Source of the DNA: Epiperipatus broadwayi
Taxonomy: Eukaryota; Onychophora; Udeonychophora; Euonychophora; Peripatidae
Length of the DNA: 64,000 nucleotides
Direction: 5' to 3'
NCBI GenBank assembly: GCA_028023455.1
Contig: JAQFVV010000444.1
Coordinates: 186,001 to 250,000, forward strand
Of the stretch, positions 48,663-61,375 are shown one piece after another. Both the position numbers and the translations under genes were made by a program. The notes under the pieces are model-generated. The model made no database searches and was not told the origin of the DNA. It worked only from the letters and a program-made list of their open reading frames with translations. Numbering within the stretch: position 1 is the first letter of the stretch; the number at the start of each line of letters is the position of its first letter.

Positions 48663-49739
48663 CAACAAAATCTTCAAACAAAAGAGCTATTATAGGTTTA
48701 ATAATAAAACTGGTTTGGATTCAGAAATTGCCAATTAGTAATAACTAATAATTTCTTGGTAACATCAAAAGCTAAAGATTATTTCTATTTACATGGATAA
48801 TATCTCCTCATTTCTATTCTGTATTATAATAACAAATTAAATTATTAATTAATTGAATTTATTTTCAAATTATTGTAACAAATAATTTTTTTTTTTTATT
48901 TCAAGAAAAGATACATTTTTGTCTCAATGTTGTGAATGGTCTTGCCATTAATTATGTAAGAAAAAACTTTAAAAAATAATCTTTTCAATTCAAATATTCC
49001 TCCATAAACTTCTAGCTTAGAGAAACAAACTGTGATTCAAAAAGTAATGAAAATCATTTTATAGATATTAAACTATTGTTTTATCAAAGATATGATCAGA
49101 ATTACTGAATCATGGTTAAAGATCTATAAATGAATAAATTAATTTTATATCTCAAACTAAAGATGTAATGAATGCTAATCTTTTGGGTAAAGTTATAGCA
49201 TCTGTTCCAATGAATTAAATTGCTGCATAGAATAAACTGGAATAAAATATGAATTTGTATCCAATGCTTAAGGAATTGCATTATGAATTATCAATGTTAA
49301 ATATTTAAATAACATCCAATGGATAATGGATTATGAATGCTAAGTGTTTAGTTACCACTCCTGAATTGCAGATTATCAAAGCATATATTAAATATGAAAA
49401 ATGTCCAAGTGATAAGTAATCTTAAAATAGATTGTGTTCATTGTAAGTTATCTTGAATCAACCAGTATATAAATGAAATTTCTTAATTTTTATGTTCTGT
49501 CCAAAATGAACTACATTACAAAGTGAAATTATTTGTGATTTATATCATCTATGATGTTATTATTTTAAAAGTGCTTCTAAATTCCCAAGAACTCTGAAAT
49601 ATTTTGCAAGTATCAATATTTCATTGGGATAATTTTAGATTCATCATAACTGTTTGAGGATTACTTAATGCATTTTTTCATTATTGTTTCTTTCTTAGTT
49701 AGTTGGTTATTATTGTTGTTGTTAATGTTGTTGATGTTG

Positions 49740-49807
<68 letters not shown>

Positions 49808-49814
49808 GTTGTTG

Positions 49815-49870
<56 letters not shown>

Positions 49871-51425
49871 ATAATTATTATTATTAATGATGTAATAAAG
49901 TTTCTCAGATATTACTATGCCATGATCAGATAATGAGTTTAAATGTGATTTACTTTAGAGTTAGGTTGTATAAACCTAAGTAACTATTAAAATTATATAA
50001 AACTATGTTCACTCTTACATGTTAGTATTAATTTTTCACTTTTATATAGTATGGTAACAAAGCATCATTAATGATCTAGTTATATTTTGTTAATGAAGTA
50101 ACACTCCTATCATTTAAGCCTGCAAATAAATTGCCTAAAGGATTTTGAGATAAAATAAATAAGCCCAATGTATGCTAAGCAACGATTGCACTTACTTCTC
50201 TTAAAAGAATAAAAACTTCTTTAGCATTATTGAGGTCGATTAATGATTGATTAGTTAGTGAACAAACTAATTATGAATGACTATAAGATATTTATCTTTT
50301 ATTATGATGATAATTATAATCCAGAATTTAAATTGAGGATTATTTTGAAATAATAAACAACCTATTTTTTTAATGTTAGTGTCTTCATGACATTGCATGA
50401 TAAGACACTTTTTATATCCCAAATTCAAATTAGATTTAGAAAACAAATAGTAATATTTATTAGATATTTTGTATAATTTTCTTATTGTTATTATTTATTT
50501 TTATTATTTATTTTATATTATGTAATAAAGTTCTTATTGTTATTATTTATTTTATATTATGTAATAAAGTAATTGCTAACTTTTAATATTTCTCTTTTGT
50601 CATTATTCGAGAAACAGTTTCACTTCATAATCATAATATAAAAAAGTCATATTCGAGGTATTAGATTACACATAAAATATATTTGGATTAAATACTTCAT
50701 TATTCTATTAATACTATCTGAAATGTAAAAGTATTGGGTAGATGATGCACATAAAATCCCTTTTATATTGTCATACCCTAAAATGCATAAACATATTTTA
50801 TATCCATGCATTTATTTTCTTTTTTTATAACCCCCTGAGATAAATCATTAATCAATGTTGTATTTAAATTGCTAGCATCAATTTTAAAAACAGAGATTGA
50901 GTTACTTTTAATTAGTTCTTATAATAAGAAATAATATATTTGTAAGGATTTTTATTATTAAATAGAATAAGATTAAGAGTAGATGTATTATTATAAAATC
51001 CTGAGGAATTTATTTATTATTGTATTAAATGTGAATCAATTATTAGAGTATAGAATAATTTTAGTTTATGTGGAGATAAATAAAGACTTGTATACATAGT
51101 GAATTGCAAGTTAACTTTTGGATATTAGATGTGCTTTTCTCTCATTATTGATCTCAGTTGTCTCAACTGTATTTTCCACCTTATTGTCACCAAGATTGCA
51201 ACTGGTCTTTCTTAAGGTTTTAATATATTTATTGAATAACTATTTCCATGGATTGTTATTATAATAAAGAATAAAAATGAGGAGATATTATCCATATAAA
51301 TAAAAATAACCTTTAGCCTTTGATATTACCAAGAAATTATCAATTACTACTAATTGACAATCTCTGAGTTCAAACCAGTTTTATCATTAAACCTGTAATA
51401 ATTCTTTTGTTTGAAAATTTGGTTG
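48663..51425. mobile_element. 2.8-kb element with inverted ends of about 170 bp
   Basis: The left arm 48663-48834 (CAACAAAATCTTCAAAC ... GGATAATATCTCCTCATTT ... TATTATAATAACA) is reverse-complemented with modest divergence at 51253-51425. The interior holds the TTA array at 49.7 kb and otherwise AT-rich DNA without an ORF. No target duplication is apparent. It could be a non-autonomous DNA transposon, or two inverted copies of a shorter repeat. Confidence 0.6.
49738..49890. repeat. (TTA)n triplet microsatellite, about 150 bp
   Basis: A TTA/ATT array with a central GTTGTTGTT interruption and GTTGTTGTTAATGTTGTT on the left edge, a similar build to the array at 33893. It gives artificial poly-Leu/poly-Ile frames. 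Confidence 0.97.
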
Positions 51426-51519
51426 TCGTCAAATAGCTACTACATCCCATTCGATGGCGCAGTTTTCACACTTAAACTATAAAATATGATCATTCCTGGG
51501 CTGTTAATTATACTCATTT

Positions 51520-52005
51520 TGATGTGTTTTTTGTAATGTGAAAATAAAAACAAAAGAAAATCGTCTTTTTTAAATATTATTTAATTTTAAATATTATTTT
51601 TTATTAACGTATACAAATTAAATGATAATAATAAATGTAAAATAAAATAAACAAATTACAATTTGATTCATCTTTTTTAGTTTGCTTTTTATTAGAAAAA
51701 TCAATTTTCTATCAGAGATTTTTTTACTGGGTTACGGCTTCTTTTGTTGTTGTTGTTGTTTACCACTAGTTTTTATTTCAAATAGAATGATAACTAAAAG
51801 TAAAACTTGTTACGGTTACATTTAGGGTTAGTTTTAGGGTTAGTTTTAGGGTTAGGTTTAGGGCTAGTTTTAGGGTTATTGTTCTGTTGTTTGTAATGCT
51901 AAAATAAAAAATATCAAAATCGTATTTTTGTAAATATTTTTTTACTAACATCTATAAAATAAATGAAAACAATAAACGTAAACTATATTCAACAAATTAT
52001 AACAG
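51520..52005. repeat. Direct repeats of about 120 bp around telomere-like TTAGGG units
   Basis: TGTTTTTTGTAATGTGAAAA at about 51522 and TGTTGTTTGTAATGCTAAAA at about 51885 start two related blocks that continue with AAAATCGT, TAAATATT and AATAA(A)CGTAAA-like landmarks. Between them, 51820-51879 is an array of TTAGGGTTAGTT-type 12-mers (about five TTAGGG units). Interstitial telomere-like repeats inside a mobile repeat, or a healed break, would both fit. Confidence 0.7.
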
Positions 52006-54574
52006 TAGTCAGAGAAAAGAAACTAAAACTTTTTTAAACAATGACAAATATATATATAAAATGTTTATAATATATGCTTTTTATGACATTTAAAAAAACA
52101 GTGTACAATTGTACTTTTCTTACTGGATATTTTTGTGTTAACACTCTTTTTTATTTCAAAAATATACAGACGGTACAATCTTCTTTGTCTCATGGAATGT
52201 TATGAACAGTACGTTACTTGACTCGTTACCTACTTCCAACTCACTTCATACATATATCTCGTCAACATTTACTACTTAAAAGTTCAATACACTATGGTAT
52301 AAAAAGTCTGTTAATTATTACTCTACAAAATCGGAACATTTCAATACTTTAAAATAAAAAAAAATCAAATGAAAACAACATTTCCATTCAATTAAAAAAA
52401 AACACACCCTCTCCCCAAGCCGTAACCATTTTATAAACTGTGCGATATTCGGAAAATGTATTTGCTGCATAAAACATACAAGCTGTACTGCAACACGACA
52501 TAGCCGCCTGCAATCTGTAGCACAACAAAAAAGTTGTATTACAGAAAATGCAGTTTTGAAGGTGTCGGCCGCAGACACAGCATTTTTATGTGTTTTAGTG
52601 TGAAAACAGCACCACCCAGTGGGATATAGGGCTCCTCGACGAATACCGAAAATTTTGTTGAAGTATGTGTTTATATACATTTATGCATGTGTGTGTATTT
52701 TATTAAACAACAAATTAGCTACATAAATTCAGCAATTTGTTAATTATTAACAAATCATTTGAACTATAATTTTCTGATGTGACCTAGTACCTCTCATAAG
52801 AAATAGAATTTCTTAATACTAAACAACCCTCTATTGCTAAAATTTAAAATGAACATTTATATAATAATATTATTTAAACATTAAAATATAAAAATATTTG
52901 AAAACTATATTATAATTTGATATTTAATAAATAGCAAATCATGAAATATTGACTTTTATATTTAAAACAAAGAGATATTATGTGGTTAAGGGTAAACAAT
53001 TACCCAATCATTTTCATAAGCTAGGTTTAATGTATGTCTAGTAAACTTTTTTAAAAAATTCCAATCAGTTTTATGATTTTTTTTCTAACAAAAAGCTAGT
53101 CCATAGTTAATCCAACTAACCATCTAATATTTGTTAATAAATGAATAACAAACTAATTTAATTAAATAATAAAAGAAATATAAAAATACACTCAAACTCT
53201 TTCCATTTAGTAATGGGCAAGCAGTGAACATTATCATTTTATTTACTGTTCTTTATACATATCTGTTGAAAAGAGTTGTATTCTTGCCACATGATTTTAT
53301 GATTCTTTTACCTTTTTATTTATATTAAAAACAATTTTAACTTTATCCTTTCTAAGTACTTCTTACCACATATCTATTCATAGAAACCATGTTTACACAT
53401 ATTGCTGAATTATAAGTTTTCTGGTCAGAGGTTGAGATAACTAGGCAACATTTAGTAGCAATCAAGTTAAACTGGCTGCCATCTCAATTTTTTTAATATA
53501 ATTTGAAACTACATCCTAAACTTTAATAAGCTCTGATGTTTAGAGCTATATTATATATAATAAACCATTTGACATCATACATATACATATATTTGATAAC
53601 TTCTGCTTAATATTACTGATTTTAAACAAAAAATAATATAAGAAAAAGTCGAATGCCACCAAGATGCATTTCTGATAAATTAGCATCTTTTATTGACTTT
53701 GGTTACCTTTTCTTAAAAGTCTTCAATATTGCTTACTATTTATTCATTGACAAAATAATATATTAGCTTATTAAAAAAAAGATGTATTGATCTTTAAGTT
53801 TAGAGTCTATATATGGCTAAAAATATTGCAACAATTTATAGAATAATAAATAATTATTAATAAAATTGATATGTTTATTTAAAAAAATAATCATTATTAA
53901 TGTGTACAAGAGTTGTACTTTGGAGATTAAATCATGGCAAAGTAAGATGGGTAAATATTAAATAATGATGATGGTTATGGTTTGACAGAAACACATTTTG
54001 AGGATAATTTGCTTTTATTGGATGCCTTTAGTTATTTATTTGAAATGGGCAGCATTAAACAAAAGTATGCAAATAAATATATTTAATATTATGATGTTGT
54101 CTGTTAATGAAAATGACATCTTATTTGTAGTTATGCATTGGATTATTTCCATTGCCTATTTAAACTGTTATGTATTTTTAGAAAAAATAAACTTTTATTT
54201 ATATTTTTCCAATGCTTTCAACTATTAGTCATAATGCACAGGTTAGTATAAATTATAACTATCTAGTGATCTTATTTCTCTCTCTTATAAAGTATAGTCC
54301 AACATATTTAACCACAAATTAATATTAGCACCCTTTTAACTTTACTTGATTTTTTTTCACAATATCACGCAATATGTAATATATACATATGAATGCAGTA
54401 GGTGTTATTATAGCATATACAAGCACTTTAAAAGGCTGGTTGAAGAAGATTACATTGAAATGCAAGTATTTAGGGTTAATGTATTTTAAGCTAAGAACTT
54501 AGAACAAAATAATTATCCAATTATAATCATTTGAGCACTCAATTATAATCATTTGAACAGGAAAAATATAAGTC
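52006..54574. other. Intergenic DNA, no gene recognised
   Basis: A GC-richer patch (52480-52650) contains a GTGTC...GACAC hairpin around GGCCGCA. The 120-codon minus frame covering it (52318-52680) has clustered Cys but no motif I can name. 53560-54080 is similar to 55340-55790 (shared 'AATTATTAATAAAATTGA', ACAAGAGTTG, ATTTGCTTT), indicating an old repeat pair. 54090-54252 is a diverged R family end. Confidence 0.5.
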
Positions 54575-54671
54575 AAGCATTGGTGGTCGAGAGGTCAGCA
54601 CAGCTGTCTTACAAGCAGTTGTCCCGGATTAGCGGGTTCGCTTCCCGGCTGATACTATGACACATGAAAAA
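54575..54671 (+). mobile_element. tRNA-derived SINE copy 3
   Basis: GCATTGGTGGTCGAGAGGTC (box A TGGTCGAGAGG), GCGGGTTCGCTTCCC (box B) and CTGATACTATGACACATG followed by a poly-A tail. It is the closest of the three copies to a tRNA in its box B. Target duplications are not clear because the flanks are A-rich. Confidence 0.82.
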
Positions 54672-54679
54672 AAAAATAC

Positions 54680-56072
54680 AAAATAAAAAAATTTCTGTAA
54701 AAATACATATAAAAGTAATCGCTGTATATACATCACATTTAAATTATTTTGTATAGTTTTATTTTAGTGAAACTAAAATGGAACTTTTTAAAACTTAAAA
54801 TAAAAAGTTCATGCAAACTTAGCCTAATAAAAAATCTCAAAAATTCACAAATCATTAATTTAAGAATTTCACTTTATCTCCTTTAGAAATCTTTATTTTC
54901 TTAATGTTGCAATTTTTTTTTCCTCATAATGAAAACTAAAATTAAATTTTTAAAAGTATAAATAAAGTTATGTTATTAAACATAAAAATTCACAGATGAT
55001 TGATTCAATCCTTCATATTAAAAATGTCCACGTTTCATATTGACATTATTTCTTTTTCGATAGCAACAAATATATATATATATATAAACTAATTTAAGCA
55101 AATAAATATATAAAATTTGAAAAAATATCTGACAGTCTACATAAAAGGGAAATACTCTGTCTGAAACCTCTTGTGCATGCATGCTCTATGTCAGATAATG
55201 GCTTTTGCCATAATATTTGTGTTCTTTCACAATGTTTTTATTTTGAATTTTTTTTAGACTCGTAGCTAAAATATATATTTGTAGTATGCAAAAAAATATT
55301 AAAAAATATTACATTTTACCGTTAAAGGCAAAAATAAACCAAATTGATAATTAAGTCTACCAATCTAGCATTTGTTACAATGTTTGCATTTGCTTTACAA
55401 ATCTTATGTTTATCTGTATACACATTTGTTCACTATCAGGTCTTAATTGTAACAAACGTCACTAACTATAAATCTACAACTAAATTTAGAATCTATATAT
55501 GAGATAAGAATATTATAACAATTTCTAGTGTAATGTAGAATTATTAATAAAATTGACATATTTATCTAAAAGATGGTAGTCTTTAATATACAAGAGTTGG
55601 AGGCTTGTAAATTATGTCACATGAGAATATACATGAAAATACATGGACAAATTGAACAGTGATGAAGCATTAACTGGTGATAATAATTCAGATGATATTC
55701 ATTTTAGGAGCCATTTGCTTTATATGATATTTTTATTCATTGGATTAAAGTGGATAATGCTAAGCAAAAAATTTTAAAAGTATATATATATATATATTAT
55801 TCCTGAGTGAAAAATGTGAGTGGATTTAAAATAATACTATGCTGATTGTAATTTATAAAAAGAGATATATATCCTTTTAATTAAATTTAGAGGCTATGTT
55901 TGGCCTTAGAATGAAATAACAATCTTTAGTCCTAATAGAAGAGCTATGATTATGGAGTAACAAAACTCTGAAAGCGCTAAGCCTACAGAAATTATTATAT
56001 AGAAAAGTTTCACCGCAACGCATCAGCATATTATTAATGAAATTTATATATTTATTTAAAAAGAATAATAAA
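54680..56072. other. AT-rich intergenic DNA with an old repeat copy
   Basis: 55340-55790 pairs with 53560-54080 as diverged direct repeats. At 55958-55995 a GAG...CTC hairpin followed by TGAAAGCGCTAAGCC resembles the hairpin-CGAAAGCGCTTAGCG module of the PLE at 36.6 kb. Confidence 0.45.
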
Positions 56073-56298
56073 AAAATAATAAATTCTTACAACAGCTATA
56101 TAAATATCAAATTTTATTATGTACATAAAAAGCCTTTTTCAGCACCTGATTTGGTGCCCTTTTCAAATCTTAATAATCTATTACATTAACGAACTATTAC
56201 AGACATAAAAACGACTACTGTTCAATAATGAAATTAAAACAAAAATTAAAAAAAAAAAGATCTTTATGTAGCTAGCTGTTGTAAGAATTTATTATTTT
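56073..56298. mobile_element. Short element with 26-bp perfect inverted ends
   Basis: AAAATAATAAATTCTTACAA followed by CAGCTA at the left equals the reverse complement of TAGCTGTTG...TTATTATTTT at the right. The interior contains, on the minus strand, a GGCACC...GGTGCT hairpin followed by GAAAA. It is 226 bp without an ORF. It looks MITE-like, or a pair of retroelement ends. Confidence 0.65.
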
Positions 56299-58377
56299 CT
56301 GATTATTATTTTATGGAAGAACAACATAAAGATATTTATTCTTTTTCAATTTGATTATTTAAAAAGATAATAATCGTCATTAATGTTGTACAAGAATTAT
56401 TGCTAGTAAATTGAACTGTGTGTATAACAAATATATACGCGTGTTCGAGCAATCAATATATGTGCGTGTAGGTATAACCAATGTTTGTGCATGTGCGTGT
56501 ACCCAATATATGTAAAGGCACTTTAACCAATTTTTTTTTTTTCAAATTCACAGATCACTTGCACAAACTATCACCAAGCACTTTAGTTATTTTATTATAC
56601 AAGGATTAGGTTTTTTTTTCTGTAATATTTAAATAGGGCGTTGGATGTAAATCTGCTGAACTATTTAAAGTTTTAAAATCAGGCAATCTTATACTGTATT
56701 TACAAAATATGAAAAAAAAAAAAAAGCTAATAAAAGAAATTGTGTTTGAAAAACTAAGGCTTTCTGAAAAAAGTTATATTATGGATTGTAACAAATAAAG
56801 ATAGAAACACAGGGTAGAAAAATGGTAACATACATTGATCGCTCTAGGGTAATCCAAAATATCCTACTATGAACTTCACAAATGGAACATTTAGTAGGTG
56901 GTACGATCTGCTACTTCAAATTCGTTGGTTTTTGGCGAAATGTTTAAATCCGAATTAGTATGTTATAAGTATAAGAACTGTATAATGGAAGATTACAATC
57001 ATGTCACATGATCTGACAAATGATGGCCTATATTTTTTCCTGCCTAGAAGTGTTTATCTTTAGTGATTGTTTAAAGAAGTTTATTAAACCAGATTGACTC
57101 TATCATTAGTAAATTATGATGATCGATTTGTCAAGATGTGACTGACATAATATGGTGAATCTTTGCCCAATCATTATTCTACATATTCAATCTGCTAGAA
57201 GGTGTTTCAACACCACAGTGATCTTCTGCAGTCTACTTAATTATTTTGAGTGCCAGATTTCTCCTATGTATAGACATTATTTTCAACAATACAGCGATTT
57301 TTTAAAAAAAGTAAGAATAATAAAATGGTTTCTTTCTGAAGAATTAATAAAACTTCTAGCACCAGAAAGATAGAGTTAGAGCAATCTTGAGTCCCAGTAT
57401 TCACCATTTTACCATTGTGGTAAACCATACTGAACATTTTCTAAGATAATAATGCTTTAATTCATACAATCCATGGAATCAAATATTGATTGAGAAATAT
57501 GAAAATGATTTTATTTTTTATGGCTCCACTATTAATCTAAATTAAGGATTATTGAGCCTTAGAATCATTCAATAATAACACAGGAAACAGAAAACTTGAT
57601 TTTTTATTATTATAGAGAAATGGTTCAGTATTTTTCTATGATGCTGCTAAAATATTATATAGTATTATCTAATGTAAAATACCATTATTCATAATCCAGA
57701 TTGATCTTGACACATTAACCACCTTAAAATACTTGCAATAAATAATGAAACTAGTTGCTACATAAAACATGCATTGATTTAGAGATGGTGCTATAGATAT
57801 CTCTGAGAGAAAACTAATCACCAATAATCCTTTGATTCTTGATCCAAGTGAAAATCAAAATAATCTATAATATATTACTAATGTTATCACAGATATTTCT
57901 ATTTTATCCAGTTATGTAATTTATATCAACTGTACTCATTTCTTAATCAATATTAGAGTACAAATGCTATTATATGTGCACATATTAAAAACAACCAACA
58001 ATTACTTATATAGACGTAATACATATCCCCATATACGCACATATTTTTATATATAATGCATATTACGACAGATTTAGATCTTCGGGAAACTACTTTCCAA
58101 ATTATTGAATTTAATTAAGAATATGTTTCGAAATTAACCGCGTCCATTTGTATGTTCCATATTATTTAATAAAAGTAGTAAGTAGCTTATTATTTGACTG
58201 GAATATTTGCATTTAATCTCCCGATAAGTGCATTATCATTTCCAATGTTAATATTTTTTTTGATAAGTTTTTCCCCTGGAAAAAGGTTTAAAGTTATGTA
58301 AAGACAGAGTTGGTCGAGTTCCTGTGAGAAAGTGACTGCCCTGAATTCTCCGACTAAATAATAATGAATGTTGCACA
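56299..58377. other. AT-rich intergenic DNA, no gene recognised
   Basis: Nothing classified. 56300-56410 has weak similarity to the 53.86 kb repeat. Short frames at 57152 and 58190 are not supported. Confidence 0.5.
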
Positions 58378-58656
58378 TTGTACGTATTACTACTACGGGA
58401 AATTAAAAGTCTTGGAACAATGATTAAGGTTGAATGGGATGCGGCTGAGTCTTTTCATTATCCCGTGAAAGTGATGGAGACGGAACAACGTAATGATAGA
58501 TTATGTATGCGCCGCCCGACGATAGAGAAAGGCGTAAAAATGTTGAACAAAATCTGGGGGAAAAGGGATGTTATTGGCAGACACCATATCGAGGAAGATA
58601 ATCACATTTTTTTTTCTTCAGAAGAACGCAAGCGTCTTTTTATTAATAGATTGTGA
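58378..58656 (+). other. Open frame in a GC-richer island, unrecognised
   Basis: A 92-codon frame without a good start context. The residues are unlike AT-drift ORFs (Arg, Glu, Asp, Trp: KVEWDAAESFHYPVKVMETE, RRPTIEKGVKML, KIWGKRDVIGRHHIEED). The patch has clearly more G and C than its flanks. I recognise no domain, no intron signals and no repeat partner in the window. It may be part of a transposon or exon relic. Confidence 0.25.
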
Positions 58657-60760
58657 ATGTATAGAAAGTATGGGGAAAGTAGGATGAATTACAAATTAAG
58701 TTTGATGCGACATGACGTAGTCTTTTTTTTTTTTTTTTTAATATAAAGAAGAAAAAGTGAATGAGTTTTAAAGTAATTAGAGCTTTAAGGCAAAGTTTGT
58801 GGAAAAATTGTCGGAGATGAATCTGATTGTGGGAAAAGTAGATGAAAATATTGGTCTAATAATATTGTTTTATTAGCCTATAATCTTATACATAATATTG
58901 ATTTGATTAAAATTTATATATTTAAATGTTTTACTCCATAGATTCAATTATTAGTACGCATGTGTGTTAATGTATATATATTAACTTACGTAAAAAATAT
59001 ATAAGTTCAAATAATTAGCAAATGTCTTTAGTATATATATATATATATTGTCTTGCTTAAGTAAATATTCTATTTTAAAATATATGATATCATCAATACT
59101 ACTTTAATTAAAATTTATTCATTTAAATGTTTTAACAACATCATCACATTTTTATTCAATAATATTTTATATACGCACAGATATATTATCTTGTTATATC
59201 AAAATCAATTCGCAGAGTATTTTACCTTAAGATTCTTTATATATCTATTTATAAAGAATCTCCTGACTATCTAAGTTACAATAGTCAAAATCTGATATTC
59301 GAATCCAGGTGAAACTTAGAAAATTTTTTAAAGTAATTAAGGATTTTATCGCAATTCTAAAAGTTTTTTTCTTAGTTGATTCTCAACCATCTTAACTAGA
59401 CACAAAAGTTATTAGCCGATAAATGGACAAGAAAGAAAAATCATAAAAATCGTTACAACTATACTCAATTGATCTGGTGAATAATATCTTCTTCATAACT
59501 CTTTTAGATTAAAGCTTGGATAATTATTTTTTACAGCGTGTAAATATAAATAAAAATTCCATTTTATTACTTAAAAAATATTTATTTGTGCCACAAATGA
59601 GTTGCTAGTATTGATTTAATTAAAGTTTATTTAAATATTTTTGTTAGCTTATACCTTATTCATTTAAATAGACATTTAGAACAGGTTATAAAAAATTCTC
59701 CTGATTAGGCCACATACACATACAATATATGTATACTGCTATCTTTAACATTTCAATCAAATAACTAGTTTTCATCAGATAGAAATATTAAAGATAGCAG
59801 TTTTACATACAAATAATTATGTTTCTTTTCATTATATATATTACCATGATAAAGTATAAAATTATAATCAGTTAAAATCGCCAGTTGTTTTATTTATTAT
59901 TTCCAGCTTATTTTGAAGTTTGGCTTATATATATTTATATAACAAACAAAATAATCGGACTGTAAATAATATAATAAAATGAAGCAATCAATATAAACTC
60001 TTTAAAGTCTCGTCTAAAAATTGAATACCCCCTCCCCCAATGGATTAAATATTTTATAATTCGTAAATGGTGTCTATTACTTAGAATACTGCTTATTTGA
60101 TTATTACATATTTAGACCTTTATTATGCATGGTTCTTTGAAAAAATAGAAGTATTTATATGTTTCAAAGCAAACTTTATTGAGTATCAATTGGTTACATC
60201 AAAATAGGTTACACTAGGGTTACGCATACTTCTATGAAAGAATTCTTTTTAATTTTGATTTGCCTCTGAAAGTTATCTTGTTCAACCAGTTAAAAAAAAT
60301 TGTTGTTACGATAATTGGCAATCAATGGGTTTGCGTTAGCTTACCTCATTTTTTACATTTATTTTTAGGAGTACTAATTCCAGTCCTTGTCATAATGATG
60401 AGTGTATTTTGAAGAGAGACCATGTTGCCGCAAAAATGTTCTGTGGTGCACGAATACTGTCTCTATTCTTAAGTTTGTTGTGGAAGTTGTTAGAGTGTCT
60501 TCTTGGATTCCTTCCAAATGTGAATGTGCAACTGATGCGTATAAGCTGAATGTGGCTGCACATATTATCGGTATTACATTTTTTTTGTATGCACCTACTA
60601 TTTTAGTAATTGGGGTGTTTCAAAATATCACTAGTCATTTATGGATTTGAGCAAATAAGTGATGTGAAACTAATAAGTAAGAGAAAAATAATCTGATATT
60701 TTTAAGCATTAATTGGATTTACATTAAATATTTCTTAAACAATATTAAAGAACTTTCAAA
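58657..60760. other. AT-rich intergenic DNA
   Basis: No gene. 59728-59807 holds a hairpin with 25-bp arms (ACTGCTATCTTTAACATTTC / GAAATATTAAAGATAGCAGT). 60159-60230 carries the TATGTTTCAAAGCAAACTTT repeat end also seen at 31733. The 82-codon frame at 60402 is unrecognised. Confidence 0.5.
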
Positions 60761-61375
60761 TATCACATAATCACCATTTCTTATGCTTGCGTATAACAAT
60801 CCAGAAACTAGTATTGGATGAATAGGCACTAGATGTGGATTTTATGCACAAGCCTTCTGGCATCCATTGATTACTCTGCCTTGCTCTCAGTGGCAATACT
60901 GTATGGAGAGTTTTGCCTGTTTAATAACAGTTATAAGCAAGCATAAGAAATGGTGATCATGTGATGTTTATTGGCTTAAAACCAATTCTGCCTAATAGAA
61001 TAGTAGTGGCTAAGGTTATTAAAGAACCAATGATACCAAAATGTATAAGTACTGAACTGAGTTCAGACCTATTTGACTATATAAGCTAATGACCTTAGAT
61101 TGAAAATATTATTGTGTTTTCAATTTAAGACTCATAGTTTTGTAGTTAAATAGATATAAAAGGTGGCTGCTGGAGGGTTGCATTAGATCTTAAGATCTAG
61201 GTGCAGTGCTCTCAGATCCAATGTTTTTACTGACAAAGGCCACAAGCCAAAAACTAGTCTGGGGATATTGGATAAGTAGGCACTAGATGGGGATTTTATG
61301 CATAAGCCTTCTGACATTGATTACTCTAGCTTGCACTGAGTGGCAATACTATATGGAGTGTTTTGCCTGTTTTAA
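60760..61375. repeat. Satellite-like tandem repeat, locus 2
   Basis: About one and a third units of the repeat seen at 28.5-29.8 kb. CACTAGAT-GG landmarks lie 454 bp apart (60830 and 61284). GATTTTATGCACAAGCCTTC, TGATTACTCT and GTGGCAATACT(G/A)TATGGAG recur in both. It is in the same orientation as the direct units of locus 1. Confidence 0.85.

Noticed and set aside
49668-49933. Poly-Leu/poly-Ile open frames
   Set aside because: They are readings of the (TTA)n microsatellite.
52318-52680. 120-codon Cys-rich frame on the minus strand
   Set aside because: No recognisable motif or family, and no second copy; length alone is not enough in this composition, although the GC-richer patch is noted.
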